Source: Cylindrotheca closterium
Taxonomy: Eukaryota > Bacillariophyta > Bacillariophyceae > Bacillariales > Bacillariaceae
Assembly: GCA_933822405.4 (NCBI GenBank)
Contig: CAKOGP040000225.1
Span: 1 to 64,000 of the forward strand
DNA: 64,000 nucleotides
Reading direction: 5' to 3'
A model generated the notes under the pieces. The model was not told the origin of the DNA. It saw nothing but the letters and a program-made list of their open reading frames with translations, and ran no database searches. Both the position numbers and the translations under genes were made by a program. Positions 22,684 through 32,721 of this stretch are shown here, one piece after another (the first letter of the stretch is position 1; each line of letters starts with the position of its first letter).

Positions 22684-23136
22684 TTAAACAGAATCTTCGT
22701 TGGACTTGGATGCCGATTTCTTGGCCTTGGATGCTTCCTTCTTGGCCTTTCCCTTGGACGAAGTCACCTCGGAAGTTCCCTTCGAGGTTTCTTTGGGGCT
22801 TCCGGTCGGTGCTGCCTTGGAAGATCCTTCAGAGAGAGCCGCTGGGGTCGCCTTGGCGGCTCCTTTGGAAGCTTTTTTCGAGGAAGTTCCTTCGGAGGTT
22901 GCCTTTCCAGATGCTTTGGAGGCCATCTCCTTCGACAACTCTTTGGAGCTTCCCTTGCCAGAAGAGCCTCCTTTAGCGGAAAGGGCAGTTGGGGCTCGAG
23001 ACGAAAGCTTTTTGGCTCCCTTTTGGTCAAGGGGGGCCTTTGACTTCTTGGCGAGAAGGACCCTTGCATTACATGGTGCCGAGAGAGTTGCCACGACGAG
23101 GATCAGGAAGAAGATATTCTTGAATGGATGCATCAT
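22684..23136 (-). CDS. Small secreted Lys/Ser/Ala-rich protein, silaffin-like
   Basis: 150 residues from the ATG at 23136 (a second ATG follows at once). The start is chosen because it opens a clear signal peptide (MMHPFKNIFFLILVVATLSA...). The mature part is almost entirely Lys, Ser, Ala, Gly, Thr and Glu with repeated K-x-x-K and S-K spacing, for example SKEMASKASGK, SSKKASK and KAKKEASKAKKSASK. That composition and the signal peptide are the recognised hallmarks of silaffin and related silica-associated proteins, in which clustered lysines carry polyamines and serines are phosphorylated. Low-complexity sequence alone cannot prove a role in silica formation. The gene lies upstream of the Argonaute in the same orientation. 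Confidence 0.7.
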   Translation of the reverse strand: MMHPFKNIFFLILVVATLSAPCNARVLLAKKSKAPLDQKGAKKLSSRAPTALSAKGGSSGKGSSKELSKEMASKASGKATSEGTSSKKASKGAAKATPAALSEGSSKAAPTGSPKETSKGTSEVTSSKGKAKKEASKAKKSASKSNEDSV

Positions 23137-24080
23137 GATACCGAATTTGTGTGCTTTGAGTTTATGTGAGAGCTGTGGTGGACTTTGCGTCGATGTAAAA
23201 TTTCCTGGCAGACGACCCGAAATGTGGTGGGACCTGTTTTCAAACAACCGTCGTGCGTGTTGATATTTTTTTGCCCATGGTATTTTCAGTCTAGTCCGCG
23301 TAACCAATGTCGGACAACCCAATGAAACGGATCGACAGTAGTAGTCAATACTGGGATGGATAACAAGACTAGTTGTCATTGATTTCGAAAACGGTAAAGC
23401 TGTTGATGTCATTCGTACACGCACCGATATGTACCGGTACAAAGGCAATAACACATCACATTGATTGAATCTTTCACAAGTCGTATTGGTCGAAAACAGC
23501 AATGCTACAATAATGAATGCGCATCATAAACAAACAAGCAACAAGTGCACACGCATATATTACACATTCAACATCGTCATTCAACCTTCATTGCTCATTC
23601 CAACAAGATACGCGTCGCTTGCCGTATTTTATTGAGGGGACCGGTAAAGTTGAGACGAAGCAATCACCCAACGAACCGACGAACGTTTCTCCATCGTAGC
23701 AGGATGTTGACACTCATCTCCAGTCATACTCTATATGGGAGTCAACGCATACATTTTCAACCGACAGGAAACATCTCCGATGTTGAATGCTGATTCCAAG
23801 ACTTTTATGCATACTATTGGTCATACCCAAACCAACTTCTTTCTGCAGAAGACTTATGAAACCGTCAATGAATGACAGGCCCAACGAACAAGATGTCCTA
23901 GTTGGGAATCAGCAATCGGTGCGTTAGGTATGATACCGGTCCAACCGAAAATTCCATGATTGGATTGCAATTCCGAGGATACTATTCCGAGATCACGGGA
24001 AAACTGCAGGCATTGATTGCTTCATTCTGTGGACACAATTTGGAACCATCAAACTACTAGTGCATAAAAAGCAACAAGTT
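23137..24080. other. Intergenic, no gene seen
   Basis: Upstream region of the silaffin-like gene, then flank of the coiled-coil gene. The minus frame of the silaffin-like gene stays open to 23502 but the extra part lacks coding character. Confidence 0.4.
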
Positions 24081-24923
24081 ATGACAAAGCAACAAAGCAT
24101 TGATACCACTCCACTAGTGCCAGGCACACCACGCGCGGATTCCGACTCAAAAGAAGGAATCAAGCGTCTGATTGAGCACATGAATACCCATGTCAAATGT
24201 GAAAAGACTGGCCATCACGTGCCGACCATGCCAACTGTAGATGACGAGAAGTCTGCACACATGGAGCTACAAGAAGAGAACAGAAGGATGCGAGAAGAGA
24301 TGGAAATGGTAACAGCAAAACTTGAATATGAGATGGAATCTCGCAAAAATGCGCTCTACGAGATGGAAAACTTGGCATTGCAACTGAGGAAAACGCACTC
24401 GGATCTGCAAAGCATGACGATGCTGCGTAACAGTCTCCAAGCAAGTACCAAGACCTTGCGGAGACAAAAGTGCTACATGGTTGGGCTCTTTGAAGACTTG
24501 AAACATCGTCATGGAGAGTTGAAACAAGACTTTGAATTTGTATCTGTTCAGCACAACAGGACTCGAGCCATGCTCGAGCGAGCACTCCAAGAACGTGAAT
24601 ATTGGGAGACAAGATCCATGAGGGCCAATCCCCAACTGAACAACGATGACCATCCTAATAAAAACTCGAACGAGGGACCGGAATCACTTCTTGTTTCATC
24701 CAACAATAGGAACTGTGTTGCGAATGCTGGAGAGAAGAGGATTCGGTGCGATTACGAATCTGCACATGATCAAGCTGACAATTCCATTCCAATAAAGGCA
24801 ACGAAGCAGTACCGATGTGGTAGGCAAGCATTCGACGTCAGAGGTATCCGAGATCAAGGTGTCGCCTATCCCGCCCAAGAGTACAATCGCGCCCAGCAAC
24901 AAGTCAACTTTATTTCCAAATAG
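24081..24923 (+). CDS. Coiled-coil protein, unknown function
   Basis: 280 residues in one exon, starting at the ATG at 24081 (the frame is open slightly further upstream but without ATG). Residues ~60-180 form a long heptad-like helix rich in Glu, Arg, Lys, Met and Leu (LQEENRRMREEMEMV...), predicted as a coiled coil. The C-terminal third is Asn/Asp-rich and disordered and has a Cys near the end. No enzyme motif, signal peptide or membrane segment is seen. It could be cytoskeletal or a scaffold; no family is recognised. Confidence 0.65.
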   Translation: MTKQQSIDTTPLVPGTPRADSDSKEGIKRLIEHMNTHVKCEKTGHHVPTMPTVDDEKSAHMELQEENRRMREEMEMVTAKLEYEMESRKNALYEMENLALQLRKTHSDLQSMTMLRNSLQASTKTLRRQKCYMVGLFEDLKHRHGELKQDFEFVSVQHNRTRAMLERALQEREYWETRSMRANPQLNNDDHPNKNSNEGPESLLVSSNNRNCVANAGEKRIRCDYESAHDQADNSIPIKATKQYRCGRQAFDVRGIRDQGVAYPAQEYNRAQQQVNFISK

Positions 24924-25099
24924 TATAGCACAAGAATAAAACAGTTGTGCTGTCCCTCTGACGTAGAAAGCAAAGAATAGCCAGGTATCGATATAAATGT
25001 TGTTATATATGGATATGTATCAATATAGAGAAAGTGAAAGACAACGCGCTCTATTATTTCTGTTGCGGCTGCGAATAATCTTCCAAAGCTTCACCATCA

Positions 25100-25528
25100 T
25101 TAGTCCCTTTGCTTCATTGTCAATGCTGTCTTTTGGACAGGATTCTCAAATGATAGGACAGCTTTGCGAGACGACATTTTCTGTGACTTCTTTTTGGATG
25201 GCGTAGTCTCTACTTGTGACGGAACTTTTGGTCGTGAAATGGTCAAAAGCTTGGCATGAGAATCCACAACGGGAGCTCTAGCTGAAGACTCTTCGGTGGA
25301 TGATGATCTTGTCTTTTCTGTGTATCGCACATGCGAATGCCTCCCTCCTCCAATCACATTGACTGTGTGAGCATTTGCTGTTCTATCGTATTTATCTTCG
25401 GTTGCTGTACTACTAGCACGAAGGTAATGGCCACCATGCACCCTGCCCCTCACTCCTTGTGCGTCATTTTGTGGTAGGCTTACCACGAGAATTAGAAGCG
25501 AAAGGATGATTTTCTTTGAGTAGATCAT
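25100..25528 (-). CDS. Small secreted basic protein, unknown
   Basis: 142 residues. The N-terminus is a signal peptide (MIYSKKIILSLLILVVSLPQ...). The mature part is hydrophilic and without Cys, rich in Ser, Arg, Lys, Thr and His, and has a Lys/Ser cluster near the C-terminus (PSKKKSQKMSSRKAV). It lies 2 kb from the silaffin-like gene, on the same strand, and shares its basic, Ser-rich nature but not its repeat pattern. It may be a cell-wall protein; no family is recognised. Confidence 0.6.
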   Translation of the reverse strand: MIYSKKIILSLLILVVSLPQNDAQGVRGRVHGGHYLRASSTATEDKYDRTANAHTVNVIGGGRHSHVRYTEKTRSSSTEESSARAPVVDSHAKLLTISRPKVPSQVETTPSKKKSQKMSSRKAVLSFENPVQKTALTMKQRD

Positions 25529-25874
25529 GATTTGTGCTCTGTTGAAAGATGGAGCTTTTTAAAATAGATCGGTACAGCACTGTTGTCTGTGAAATGAGTT
25601 GTTGTTGTATTAGTATTAGTGAGATGCAGTTTTCATACTTTTTCTCTCGCCAAAATGATGGCAGGTTCGACTACCGACGGGCTTTCCTTGCTACCAATCA
25701 AAATTGCCAAAGGAGCCCGCACTGCTTCGAGATGAGAATAACGGTCAACAAGAAGAAATACGACTCACCCAACACGAAATCGATTTTCAAACTGCAGATA
25801 ATAGTTGACAACCCCACGAGCCTTCATCAGAGGAACACTACGTCTACATTCCTACACACACCTACACAGTCAAG

Positions 25875-27213
25875 ATGATGGAACCATTAGAAAGCGATCC
25901 GGGGTTGGATCACTCTTATTCCATGCCTGTCGATCAAGAAATAATTGCTCCCCCTTCCTCCACCAACAATACTACTACGAGTAGGATGATCACAACCACT
26001 CCTGTCATGGACATGGACGAAGCTGCGTTGAACGCATTGGAAGGTTTCCCTCACTCCAGACCACTTGCCTTTTTGAAATCCATGATTCAAGAGTGCTTAT
26101 GTGACACCTTTGCTCCTGGTGAAAGAGCTGTCCCTGGAGTTGTACCTATGGAACAATTCATTCAACTCACTGGCGTGGAATACATTGGTTTAGGAACCTT
26201 GGGTCAGGAAGCATCAGCCAAGGAAAAAGCCTTTGAGACTCTAGAACAGATCGAAGTTAGAAGCACACGAATGATTTCCATTGGATATTTGATGGACGAT
26301 GACAATGGACTTGGGATCAAGAAGACGCAAAAGATACTGTTGGACGTTTGGAACGAAGAATATCCAGACGACCGAGCCATGTCCAGAACCATTCGAAAAG
26401 TTCTGTGTTGTATACAATATAGGGACTACGTTGCTGCATCTCGTGAATTGGAGAGGAAGTATGATATCCAACAACGTAGGATCACGATGGTCAATAACGC
26501 ATACATGGTCGGAATCACGGCACATAATCTCGGTGTTCTTTCGGTGCTCATGGGAAAACAAGACGAGGCGATGACATACTTTGAAGAAGCAGTGGCTTTC
26601 AAGCGTGAAGCATTCGGAAAGGGCCATATTGAAATTGCTCCAACCTTGGATGAGCTAGGTGTTCAACTATTTACACGGGAACGGTACGGCGAAGCTGTTG
26701 TTGCGTTCAAGGACTCGTTTGAAATTGTAGCCAAGAACCTTGGAACATCCCACCGTCGGCTGAGCGCTTTAAAGAACAATATCGCCTGTTGTTACGTTGC
26801 CATGGGAAATATGAAAGACGCTACGGCAGCAATAGAAGAGGCTCTTGGAATCATTGACAGAGCCACTCCCGATCAGCCGTCTGTTGAAACGGATTGGAAC
26901 TACCTGTACCGAACGTTTGTACTCAATAACTCTGGGTATATCCGGGCATCTGCAGAAAACTATAAGGAAGCCAAATTAGATTTTGAAGAAATATTGCGGG
27001 TAAGTGCTACCATGTCGTTGAATGGGCACAGACTGATTGATTGTATTTGCGCTAGCCTCAGTGCTGCTGTTGTCTCATGGATTACATGGTTTCTAATCTT
27101 CCTTCTCTTTGTTTCAGATTCAAATCCAGAATCCACTGTTTAAAGATCTGTTGGACCATAGATTTGTTCGCGACAGCACCAGCAACTTTGAGTTTGTCAG
27201 CTCACGCGCTTAA
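25875..27213 (+). CDS. TPR-repeat protein, two exons
   Basis: Exon 1 is 25875-26999 (375 codons), exon 2 27118-27213; the intron is GTAAGT...TTTCAG in phase 0. 406 residues. Tetratricopeptide-type helices run from about residue 195 to 375: AHNLGVLSVLMGKQDEAMTY, LDELGVQLFTRERYGEAVVAF, LKNNIACCYVAMGNMKDA and NNSGYIRASAENYKEAKLDF, each with the Gly/Ala-Tyr/Ala TPR pattern of kinesin-light-chain type. The N-terminal 190 residues are unassigned. TPRs mediate protein-protein contact; the partner is unknown. Stopping at the unspliced end of exon 1 would replace the last TPR helix by a hydrophobic intron translation, which supports splicing. Confidence 0.72.
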
Positions 27214-27978
27214 TAATCCTGCTACAAGAGTACCTATGAATTGTTGACTTTAGACTTCCAGCAGCGGGTATCATCATTCTCTGCAGGAGTGGCGTGCATC
27301 AACCAGCTGTTCCTAAGCAACGCTGAACCAAGCAAGATGATATGCCGTTTATCGAGCATGTAGACTACATCACTAGAAAGAATTTATACAGCTGTCGTTG
27401 ACCCATCTATATAAGCAAGAAGGAAGTTGTCGGAGTAGTCGATCACAGTTGTGTGACTGAACGAAATGAAACGAAATGCGAAAAAAGGAGGATGAATCTT
27501 TTTTTAAAAGTTTGGACACTTCGAAGATTGAGTGATGGAGCACATTCCTCTCAAACCATTATTCAAAAATGTTCTCCGCTGTCTCCGATTCCCGACCGTT
27601 ACTGTTACCATTATGACGGAGCAAGATCTGCCTGCTGGTGGCCCCTCTGCATCTCTCAAACATAAAAATTGTAGGAATGGTGGTCAATGATTACAAGCAT
27701 CGATCCCTCACACACCAGTGTGCTCTTACAAGGTCTATATTGCAATGATCGAATGTCGCCCCAGAGTACCAGGTACCTGGTACTTACCGGAATTGCACGA
27801 ACGAACTTCTGAAGAAGCTCCCAAAACGGACTACTTCGATCCGAACTTTTTTGAATTTCAAGCGTATTCTTTGTGCAATCAATACACGCCGCGAATTCGT
27901 TCACATGAAAGACAAACAACCTTTCACTGCGATCATCATTTTAGAGTTCCCGTCAACTCTCCACTAATATCAATCGCC
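27214..27978. other. Intergenic, no gene seen
   Basis: Presumed 3' flank of the TPR gene and promoter of the 4-TM gene. The coding frame of the latter is open from 27718, but the sequence before the ATG at 27979 lacks coding character. Confidence 0.4.
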
Positions 27979-28641
27979 ATGGTGCTTCCAATATATAGAG
28001 CTGTGGCTGAATCCAGCGCACTCCTATTGATAGTTGCTACATTGCAGGTTGTATCGGTTGTCGTCATGAACCAAAAGACATCTTATTTGATGGACAAGTT
28101 TGGCGGAAACGAACCACCAGACATGTGGTTTGGCATTCAGAGTAAGCGAATGTATGATTACCTTGCTGGAATTGGGGTGGAAGGAAGATTTGCCTATCTG
28201 GATGTGGTCAAATGGGATATGGTGCCAACAATTCCGATATACTCGACACTATTGGGTTCCTTGCTTTACAAAGAATGCAAGAAAGCTGGAATTTCTCCCA
28301 AATTATCGTTGATTATTCTGCTTGCAACGATTGGTGATATCATCGAGACCCTTGGCTGTGGATACGCCACCAAGACCTTTCTGAAGATACCACTTACAAA
28401 GAATGAAATGACGGCTGTATCGTATGGGAATCAAGTCAAGTGGATTTCGTTGGGTGCGGGAATTGCAATGCTGGCTGTATTGTTTTTGAAGAATATCTTT
28501 CTCCCAGTCGAATACGGAAAACGTGTGCTGGCAAATGGTGCCATTAAATTCAAAGAAGAGCCGAAAGGAACATCAGCAAGTGAAAGTGGTGGTGAAGAAT
28601 CCTTATCATCGAAAAAGGAAGAAGTGAAGAAAGAGAAATAA
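27979..28641 (+). CDS. Small multi-pass membrane protein with KKxx C-terminus
   Basis: 220 residues from the ATG at 27979, chosen because it leads directly into the first hydrophobic segment (SALLLIVATLQVVSVVV). Further hydrophobic helices follow near residues 80-95, 110-125 and 155-175, suggesting about four membrane passes. The C-terminal tail is acidic/basic and hydrophilic and ends ...EEVKKEK, which fits the dilysine KKxx signal that returns membrane proteins to the ER. No family is recognised. ER location is an inference from the tail, which would have to face the cytosol. Confidence 0.65.
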   Translation: MVLPIYRAVAESSALLLIVATLQVVSVVVMNQKTSYLMDKFGGNEPPDMWFGIQSKRMYDYLAGIGVEGRFAYLDVVKWDMVPTIPIYSTLLGSLLYKECKKAGISPKLSLIILLATIGDIIETLGCGYATKTFLKIPLTKNEMTAVSYGNQVKWISLGAGIAMLAVLFLKNIFLPVEYGKRVLANGAIKFKEEPKGTSASESGGEESLSSKKEEVKKEK

Positions 28642-29294
28642 ACTAGTTTTCCAAAGAAAGCATTCTATCCTAGACCATCTACCATCTATCGAGCATTTGT
28701 TGTCATTGGATATTTTACTCTGTGATAGGGTACACTACTCTCATGTGATCTCCAAATCTGTCTGCACTGTTCCCTGTTCTCTAATCTGCGAGTCTGTGAC
28801 GTCATGAAACTCTCCAACGATCGGATTGTATGCGTATGTTGCCACACCCTTTTCCAAAAAGGCGAATAGTGCGGTATTTGATTCTTCAACAACGAACTGA
28901 ACAATGCGATCTGATAAAACGACAGAATTCCAATCACGGCGGCTATCAGAACACAGGCGTCACAAATCAAAACATCAAAACCATTGATTGTTGTTCCCAT
29001 AAAGCAATGTCGTCTACAGTAAGTCAAACAGATCTGGTAAAAAGGATTGAAGTGATAGAATATCAGGATTGTTTAGTCTTTCGTGTCCAAGTTGCTGTCA
29101 GACGCGGTGCTTGCGTCAACAATCATTGATGTTGCCGTTGTCGACGCGAATGCTCTTGTCAATGTTGCAGCACGTGGGGCTGCCAAATCAACACAGCTTT
29201 CTCGGCCTCTTCTCGTCTATCAAGGCACGACAAGAAGAGATGAAATTATGTGCTTCCATGGATAGCGACAACATGAACCAACCACGGCCAGGTG
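28642..29294. other. Intergenic, no supported gene
   Basis: Flank between the 4-TM gene and the HMG gene. Short frames on both strands (28686-29027 minus, 29083-29265 plus) lack domains. The latter may lie in the HMG gene's 5' untranslated region. Confidence 0.35.
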
Positions 29295-30433
29295 ATGAAC
29301 TGGAACTATCACGGAAATGTTAGTCAATCTTTCTCACTTTTTGAAACGTTTTGCATCACTGTAGGATGTCGCCAAACAAGGCGATTCGGGAGGCAAGCCA
29401 CGGAAACGAGCGAGAGATGATGGTACTCAGCAACTCAAGAAAGCGCCGCAAGCACCGAAACGGTTCCGGTCGAGCTACATTTGCTTCTTCACAGCGCAAA
29501 GGCCACATATCAAACAATTGTTGGGTCCAAAGGCAAGCATTACTGAAATATCCAAGCGCTCCGCAGAAATGTGGTATGTATCTCTTTCTCTCTCTGTCTC
29601 TCTCTCTGTCATTTTTATTGTAGTATGTGATATGGATATGGATCCAAGCGCTAACTCTCTCGTTTTGTCAAACAATCAGGAAGAACCTCCCGGTAAATCA
29701 AAAGCAACATTGGGAAGAAGTCGCTGCCAAGGACAAGGAACGCTTCATGAATGAGAAGGCAACCTATAAGGGCCCGTGGCAAGTCCCTAGCAAACGGGTA
29801 CGTAAGGATCCCAGCGCACCAAAACGAAGCATGTCTGCTTTCCTTTATTTTGCCCTGATAGAACGACCCAAGATCAAGGAAAAGAATCCAGACATGGCAA
29901 ATACGGATGTATCCCGCCTGTTGGGAGAATTATGGCGTGCCGCTAGCAAGGAAGAAAAGCTACCCTTTGTCGAAAAGGAAAAGAAAGAACGAGAAAAGTA
30001 CAAGGTCGCAATGGAAGAATGGAAAAAGCAAAGGGAAAGTGACCAAGAGGAGGAACACAAGAAACGAAAGGACCTGGCTGCGAGTTGGAATGCGTACTAT
30101 ACGTCTCAAGGAGTAGCAACATCCGAATCAGAGCCTCCGCTGATGATGACCGAGCAAATATACATGCCTGGACCGGGTGGCTATCCACCATATTCCTACG
30201 CCCATCCCCAATACGTTCGTCAAAGCGGAAACATTAAGCAACCAGTCATTTTGGGACCCAACGGAATGCCAGTGATGATGAACTTGCCTCCTCCAGCAGT
30301 CACTCCCATGATGAACTCGCGGCCACCATCAAATGAAGGCGCCCGTCCTCCTTCTGCTGCCCATGTAACACCAGCGCGATATGAGACGACGGAGGCATTT
30401 GAATTTCCGCCTGCTCCACCAGCGCCAACTTAG
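29295..30433 (+). CDS. Double HMG-box protein (chromatin/DNA binding)
   Basis: Inferred exons 29295-29318, 29365-29573 and 29680-30433. The start exon is short and the first intron only 46 bp, so the exact 5' end is uncertain; exons 2 and 3 are solid. After a basic stretch (GKPRKRAR) comes HMG box 1 (APKRFRSSYICFF...SKRSAEMWKNLP...), split by the second intron, then HMG box 2 (DPSAPKRSMSAFLYFALIER...LGELWRAASKEEK...). The box 2 layout matches HMGB/NHP6 proteins, which bend DNA without sequence specificity. The C-terminal 110 residues are rich in Pro, Met, Gly and Tyr and probably disordered. Nuclear location is expected. Confidence 0.82.
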
Positions 30434-30684
30434 ATGCTCTTTCGGACCCACCTTTCACTGATTGAGAAATGATGCCATTGGTTTCTCTCAGTCATGCTAC
30501 GCCATGCTACGTCAATGCATACTTCCTGTGTTGCGACATAAATGTTTGTATCATCTACTGTACTGATACCGCTACCAGCCCTATGTAGTTGGACGATGAA
30601 CTTGTTTTTGTAATTATTGCCTTGTGGAAAATGCAACTTGTGTCAGATGATTATGTACTAGTCTGTTGTATTGCATATAAATTT

Positions 30685-32463
30685 CTAATATCCAAGTGTA
30701 GCTGTTTTTGTCACAACGTCCTTGTGCTTTGGATTTCGGTGGACGCAAAAGTTCTCGTGTTGTAGCTGAGCTCGATTCTCTCGAAACACTTTATCGCAAA
30801 AGCGACATGGGAAGGATAGCGCTGTAGAAGGAGGGGTAAAATCATCAATGTGTTTCAGTGCTTGGGCTTTTGTTTCGAAGCGCCATCCACAAACTTTGCA
30901 ATGACCATGTATCTCTATCTCTTTTGACACTTTGATTGATACTTCTGGTTCAGTAGCGACCGACGGGTTGTCCGTGCCTTCGTGTTGATTCCTCAGAGGA
31001 TCTTGTTTTCCTTCGGATTGTGCCTCCGCTGGTTGTTTCCAGTCTGGAGAGATAGACTGATGAATACCTGCATGCTTGGCAACAATGTGGCTTTGCAAGG
31101 CTTCTTGGCTGCAAAATGTACGAACCTCACCATCCATTCCCCTACACTGGTGAGGACACTGCCAAGCATCTGCGGTGCCCATGGCCGTCGACGATGATTC
31201 GGATGATACGACAGCTAGTTTCCGTTTCTTCTTCTTGCACTTTCCGTGATTCCTTTCTTCTGGTGGAAGCAGTGCCGTATGTTTGGCTTTCAAATGAGAC
31301 TTGAGGGATCGTTCTTCCCGAAAGACCTTTTCACAGTGTGGGCACGCCAATAGTGATCCTTTTTGTAGTTTTTTATTATTGCTCTTGTCACTGCTACATG
31401 CAAGGTTCAATTCGACTGCGTTGGGCATATCGCTAGGTTTGGACACGTCCCATGGTAGGATTGGCGCTCCTTTTTGACTCATCTTCTTCATTCCTTGCCT
31501 CGCAAAGACAAGACTTTCACTTTGCCATTCTGGTCTTCGAGAAGCAAATGATTTTCCTGTTTGATGCCGCCGCAATTGGTATGTGGTAAGGGGTCCTTCT
31601 CCCGTGTTTTCGGCATCAAGAGATATTGATGGAGGTGGTGGGACAAAGGGACCTCTCCAAACCAAATCAAATCCTTGGTTTTGAGCTGTTTCCACACACT
31701 TCCATCGTTCAGCTTGTCCCTTGACTAGAGTCAAATGAAAGAAGCACGGATTGCCATGTCCCATTTTTTCCTCATCATCACCGGTGGAACCAGATGATTT
31801 TGCAGAAGGCGTGAGCCAAATGCGATTCACTGTATGGAAGAGGTGGCATAGGAATTTTCTGTGCAAGACAGCATCTTCGGTTGCCAAGTGTGGGTGATGA
31901 AACATCACATGGTCGGCAGATTTCATAGCCAATGGGCCTATGGTGGTGTTTGATGATGGTGATTGTGATTCAGGTGACTTCGGCGGGATGGGACTATTGG
32001 AAGTGTTGTTGTTGTCGGAGCCATTGTCATGATGATGCTTAACCTTGTCGTTCCTTTCGACCAAGATCTTTGGCATCGCAATGGCGTTGATTCCATGTCG
32101 AATGTCTACAGTCAATTTGTTATCCTTTTCTGAACCTGAGTCTGATGGTGATGCAGAAGCAGCATTTGCAAGTTGTTTCAGAACAAATGGAGTGTCCTTG
32201 TACTTTGATATGAGTTCTTCACGAGTATCGACTCCAGTCGCCGTGAGAACATATTTCAGATCGTCCTTGGTAGACGCCAAATATCGAGCTAAATCCAGCG
32301 AGTATGTAAAGTCACCGTCTCCCAAGGTCAGAAACGAAACTCTCTTCTCTTTCTTGACTTGGTCGTGGCTTTCATTTTCGCTCTGATATGTGGCATTTTG
32401 TGGTTGTGCGAATGGGTCGACTGTAACTACGTCATCTCCCGTTTCACCAAATGATGCTGTCAT
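30685..32463 (-). CDS. BMT5-like (DUF2431) rRNA methyltransferase with C2H2 zinc fingers
   Basis: 592 residues in one exon. The N-terminal Rossmann domain has the SAM-binding opening LTLGDGDFTYSLDLA (near residue 42) and YVLTATGVDTREEL. Further on are VMFHHPHL and FHTVNRIWL, the pattern of the BMT5-like family (25S rRNA uridine-N3 methyltransferase in yeast). The C-terminal part adds zinc-binding modules: CPHCEKVF...HLKAKH (~375), a divergent CPHQCRG...HIVAKH (~430), CKVCGWRF...H (~520) and CRFCDKVF...H (~550). Fingers on this enzyme are not part of the yeast protein and may guide it to RNA. It would act in nucleolar ribosome biogenesis. It is divergent from the SET gene, with 258 bp between starts. 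Confidence 0.82.
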   Translation of the reverse strand: MTASFGETGDDVVTVDPFAQPQNATYQSENESHDQVKKEKRVSFLTLGDGDFTYSLDLARYLASTKDDLKYVLTATGVDTREELISKYKDTPFVLKQLANAASASPSDSGSEKDNKLTVDIRHGINAIAMPKILVERNDKVKHHHDNGSDNNNTSNSPIPPKSPESQSPSSNTTIGPLAMKSADHVMFHHPHLATEDAVLHRKFLCHLFHTVNRIWLTPSAKSSGSTGDDEEKMGHGNPCFFHLTLVKGQAERWKCVETAQNQGFDLVWRGPFVPPPPSISLDAENTGEGPLTTYQLRRHQTGKSFASRRPEWQSESLVFARQGMKKMSQKGAPILPWDVSKPSDMPNAVELNLACSSDKSNNKKLQKGSLLACPHCEKVFREERSLKSHLKAKHTALLPPEERNHGKCKKKKRKLAVVSSESSSTAMGTADAWQCPHQCRGMDGEVRTFCSQEALQSHIVAKHAGIHQSISPDWKQPAEAQSEGKQDPLRNQHEGTDNPSVATEPEVSIKVSKEIEIHGHCKVCGWRFETKAQALKHIDDFTPPSTALSFPCRFCDKVFRENRAQLQHENFCVHRNPKHKDVVTKTATLGY

Positions 32464-32721
32464 GATGAGAAACTTAGGCTGCTACTAGTGCGATAGCGAA
32501 AGGTAAAGTGCGATCGCATGAGAGACAAGCAAGATATGCAAAGTAGTACTGTACCGCTATATGTGAGTGATGTTCGTGGTTTTGGTCGAGTATAGCGACG
32601 TGAGATCCACCAACATCTCATTATCACCGTTCCTCCAAACGATTTTTCAACTCCATCACACAACCGCACATATTTGAATATTGTCTTGATGGTTTGTTGA
32701 AGCTGCCATTGAAAGCATCAA

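Larger units (their letters stand above)
18143..23065. repeat. Segmental tandem duplication, unit 2 (intact copy)
   Basis: About 4.9 kb homologous to 12689-17835. It carries the intact Argonaute and the intact silaffin-like gene. A 24-bp direct repeat (TTCGATCCAATATGCAATTT...) at 18198-18246 is present only in this unit. Confidence 0.88.

Noticed and set aside
22700..23263. Plus-strand 187-codon frame opposite the silaffin-like gene
   Set aside because: Mirror of the repeat codons; the minus frame has a signal peptide and coherent composition, the plus frame has not.
29582..29611. CT-rich microsatellite as a regulatory element
   Set aside because: It lies inside the second intron of the HMG gene and is adequately explained as an intron pyrimidine tract.
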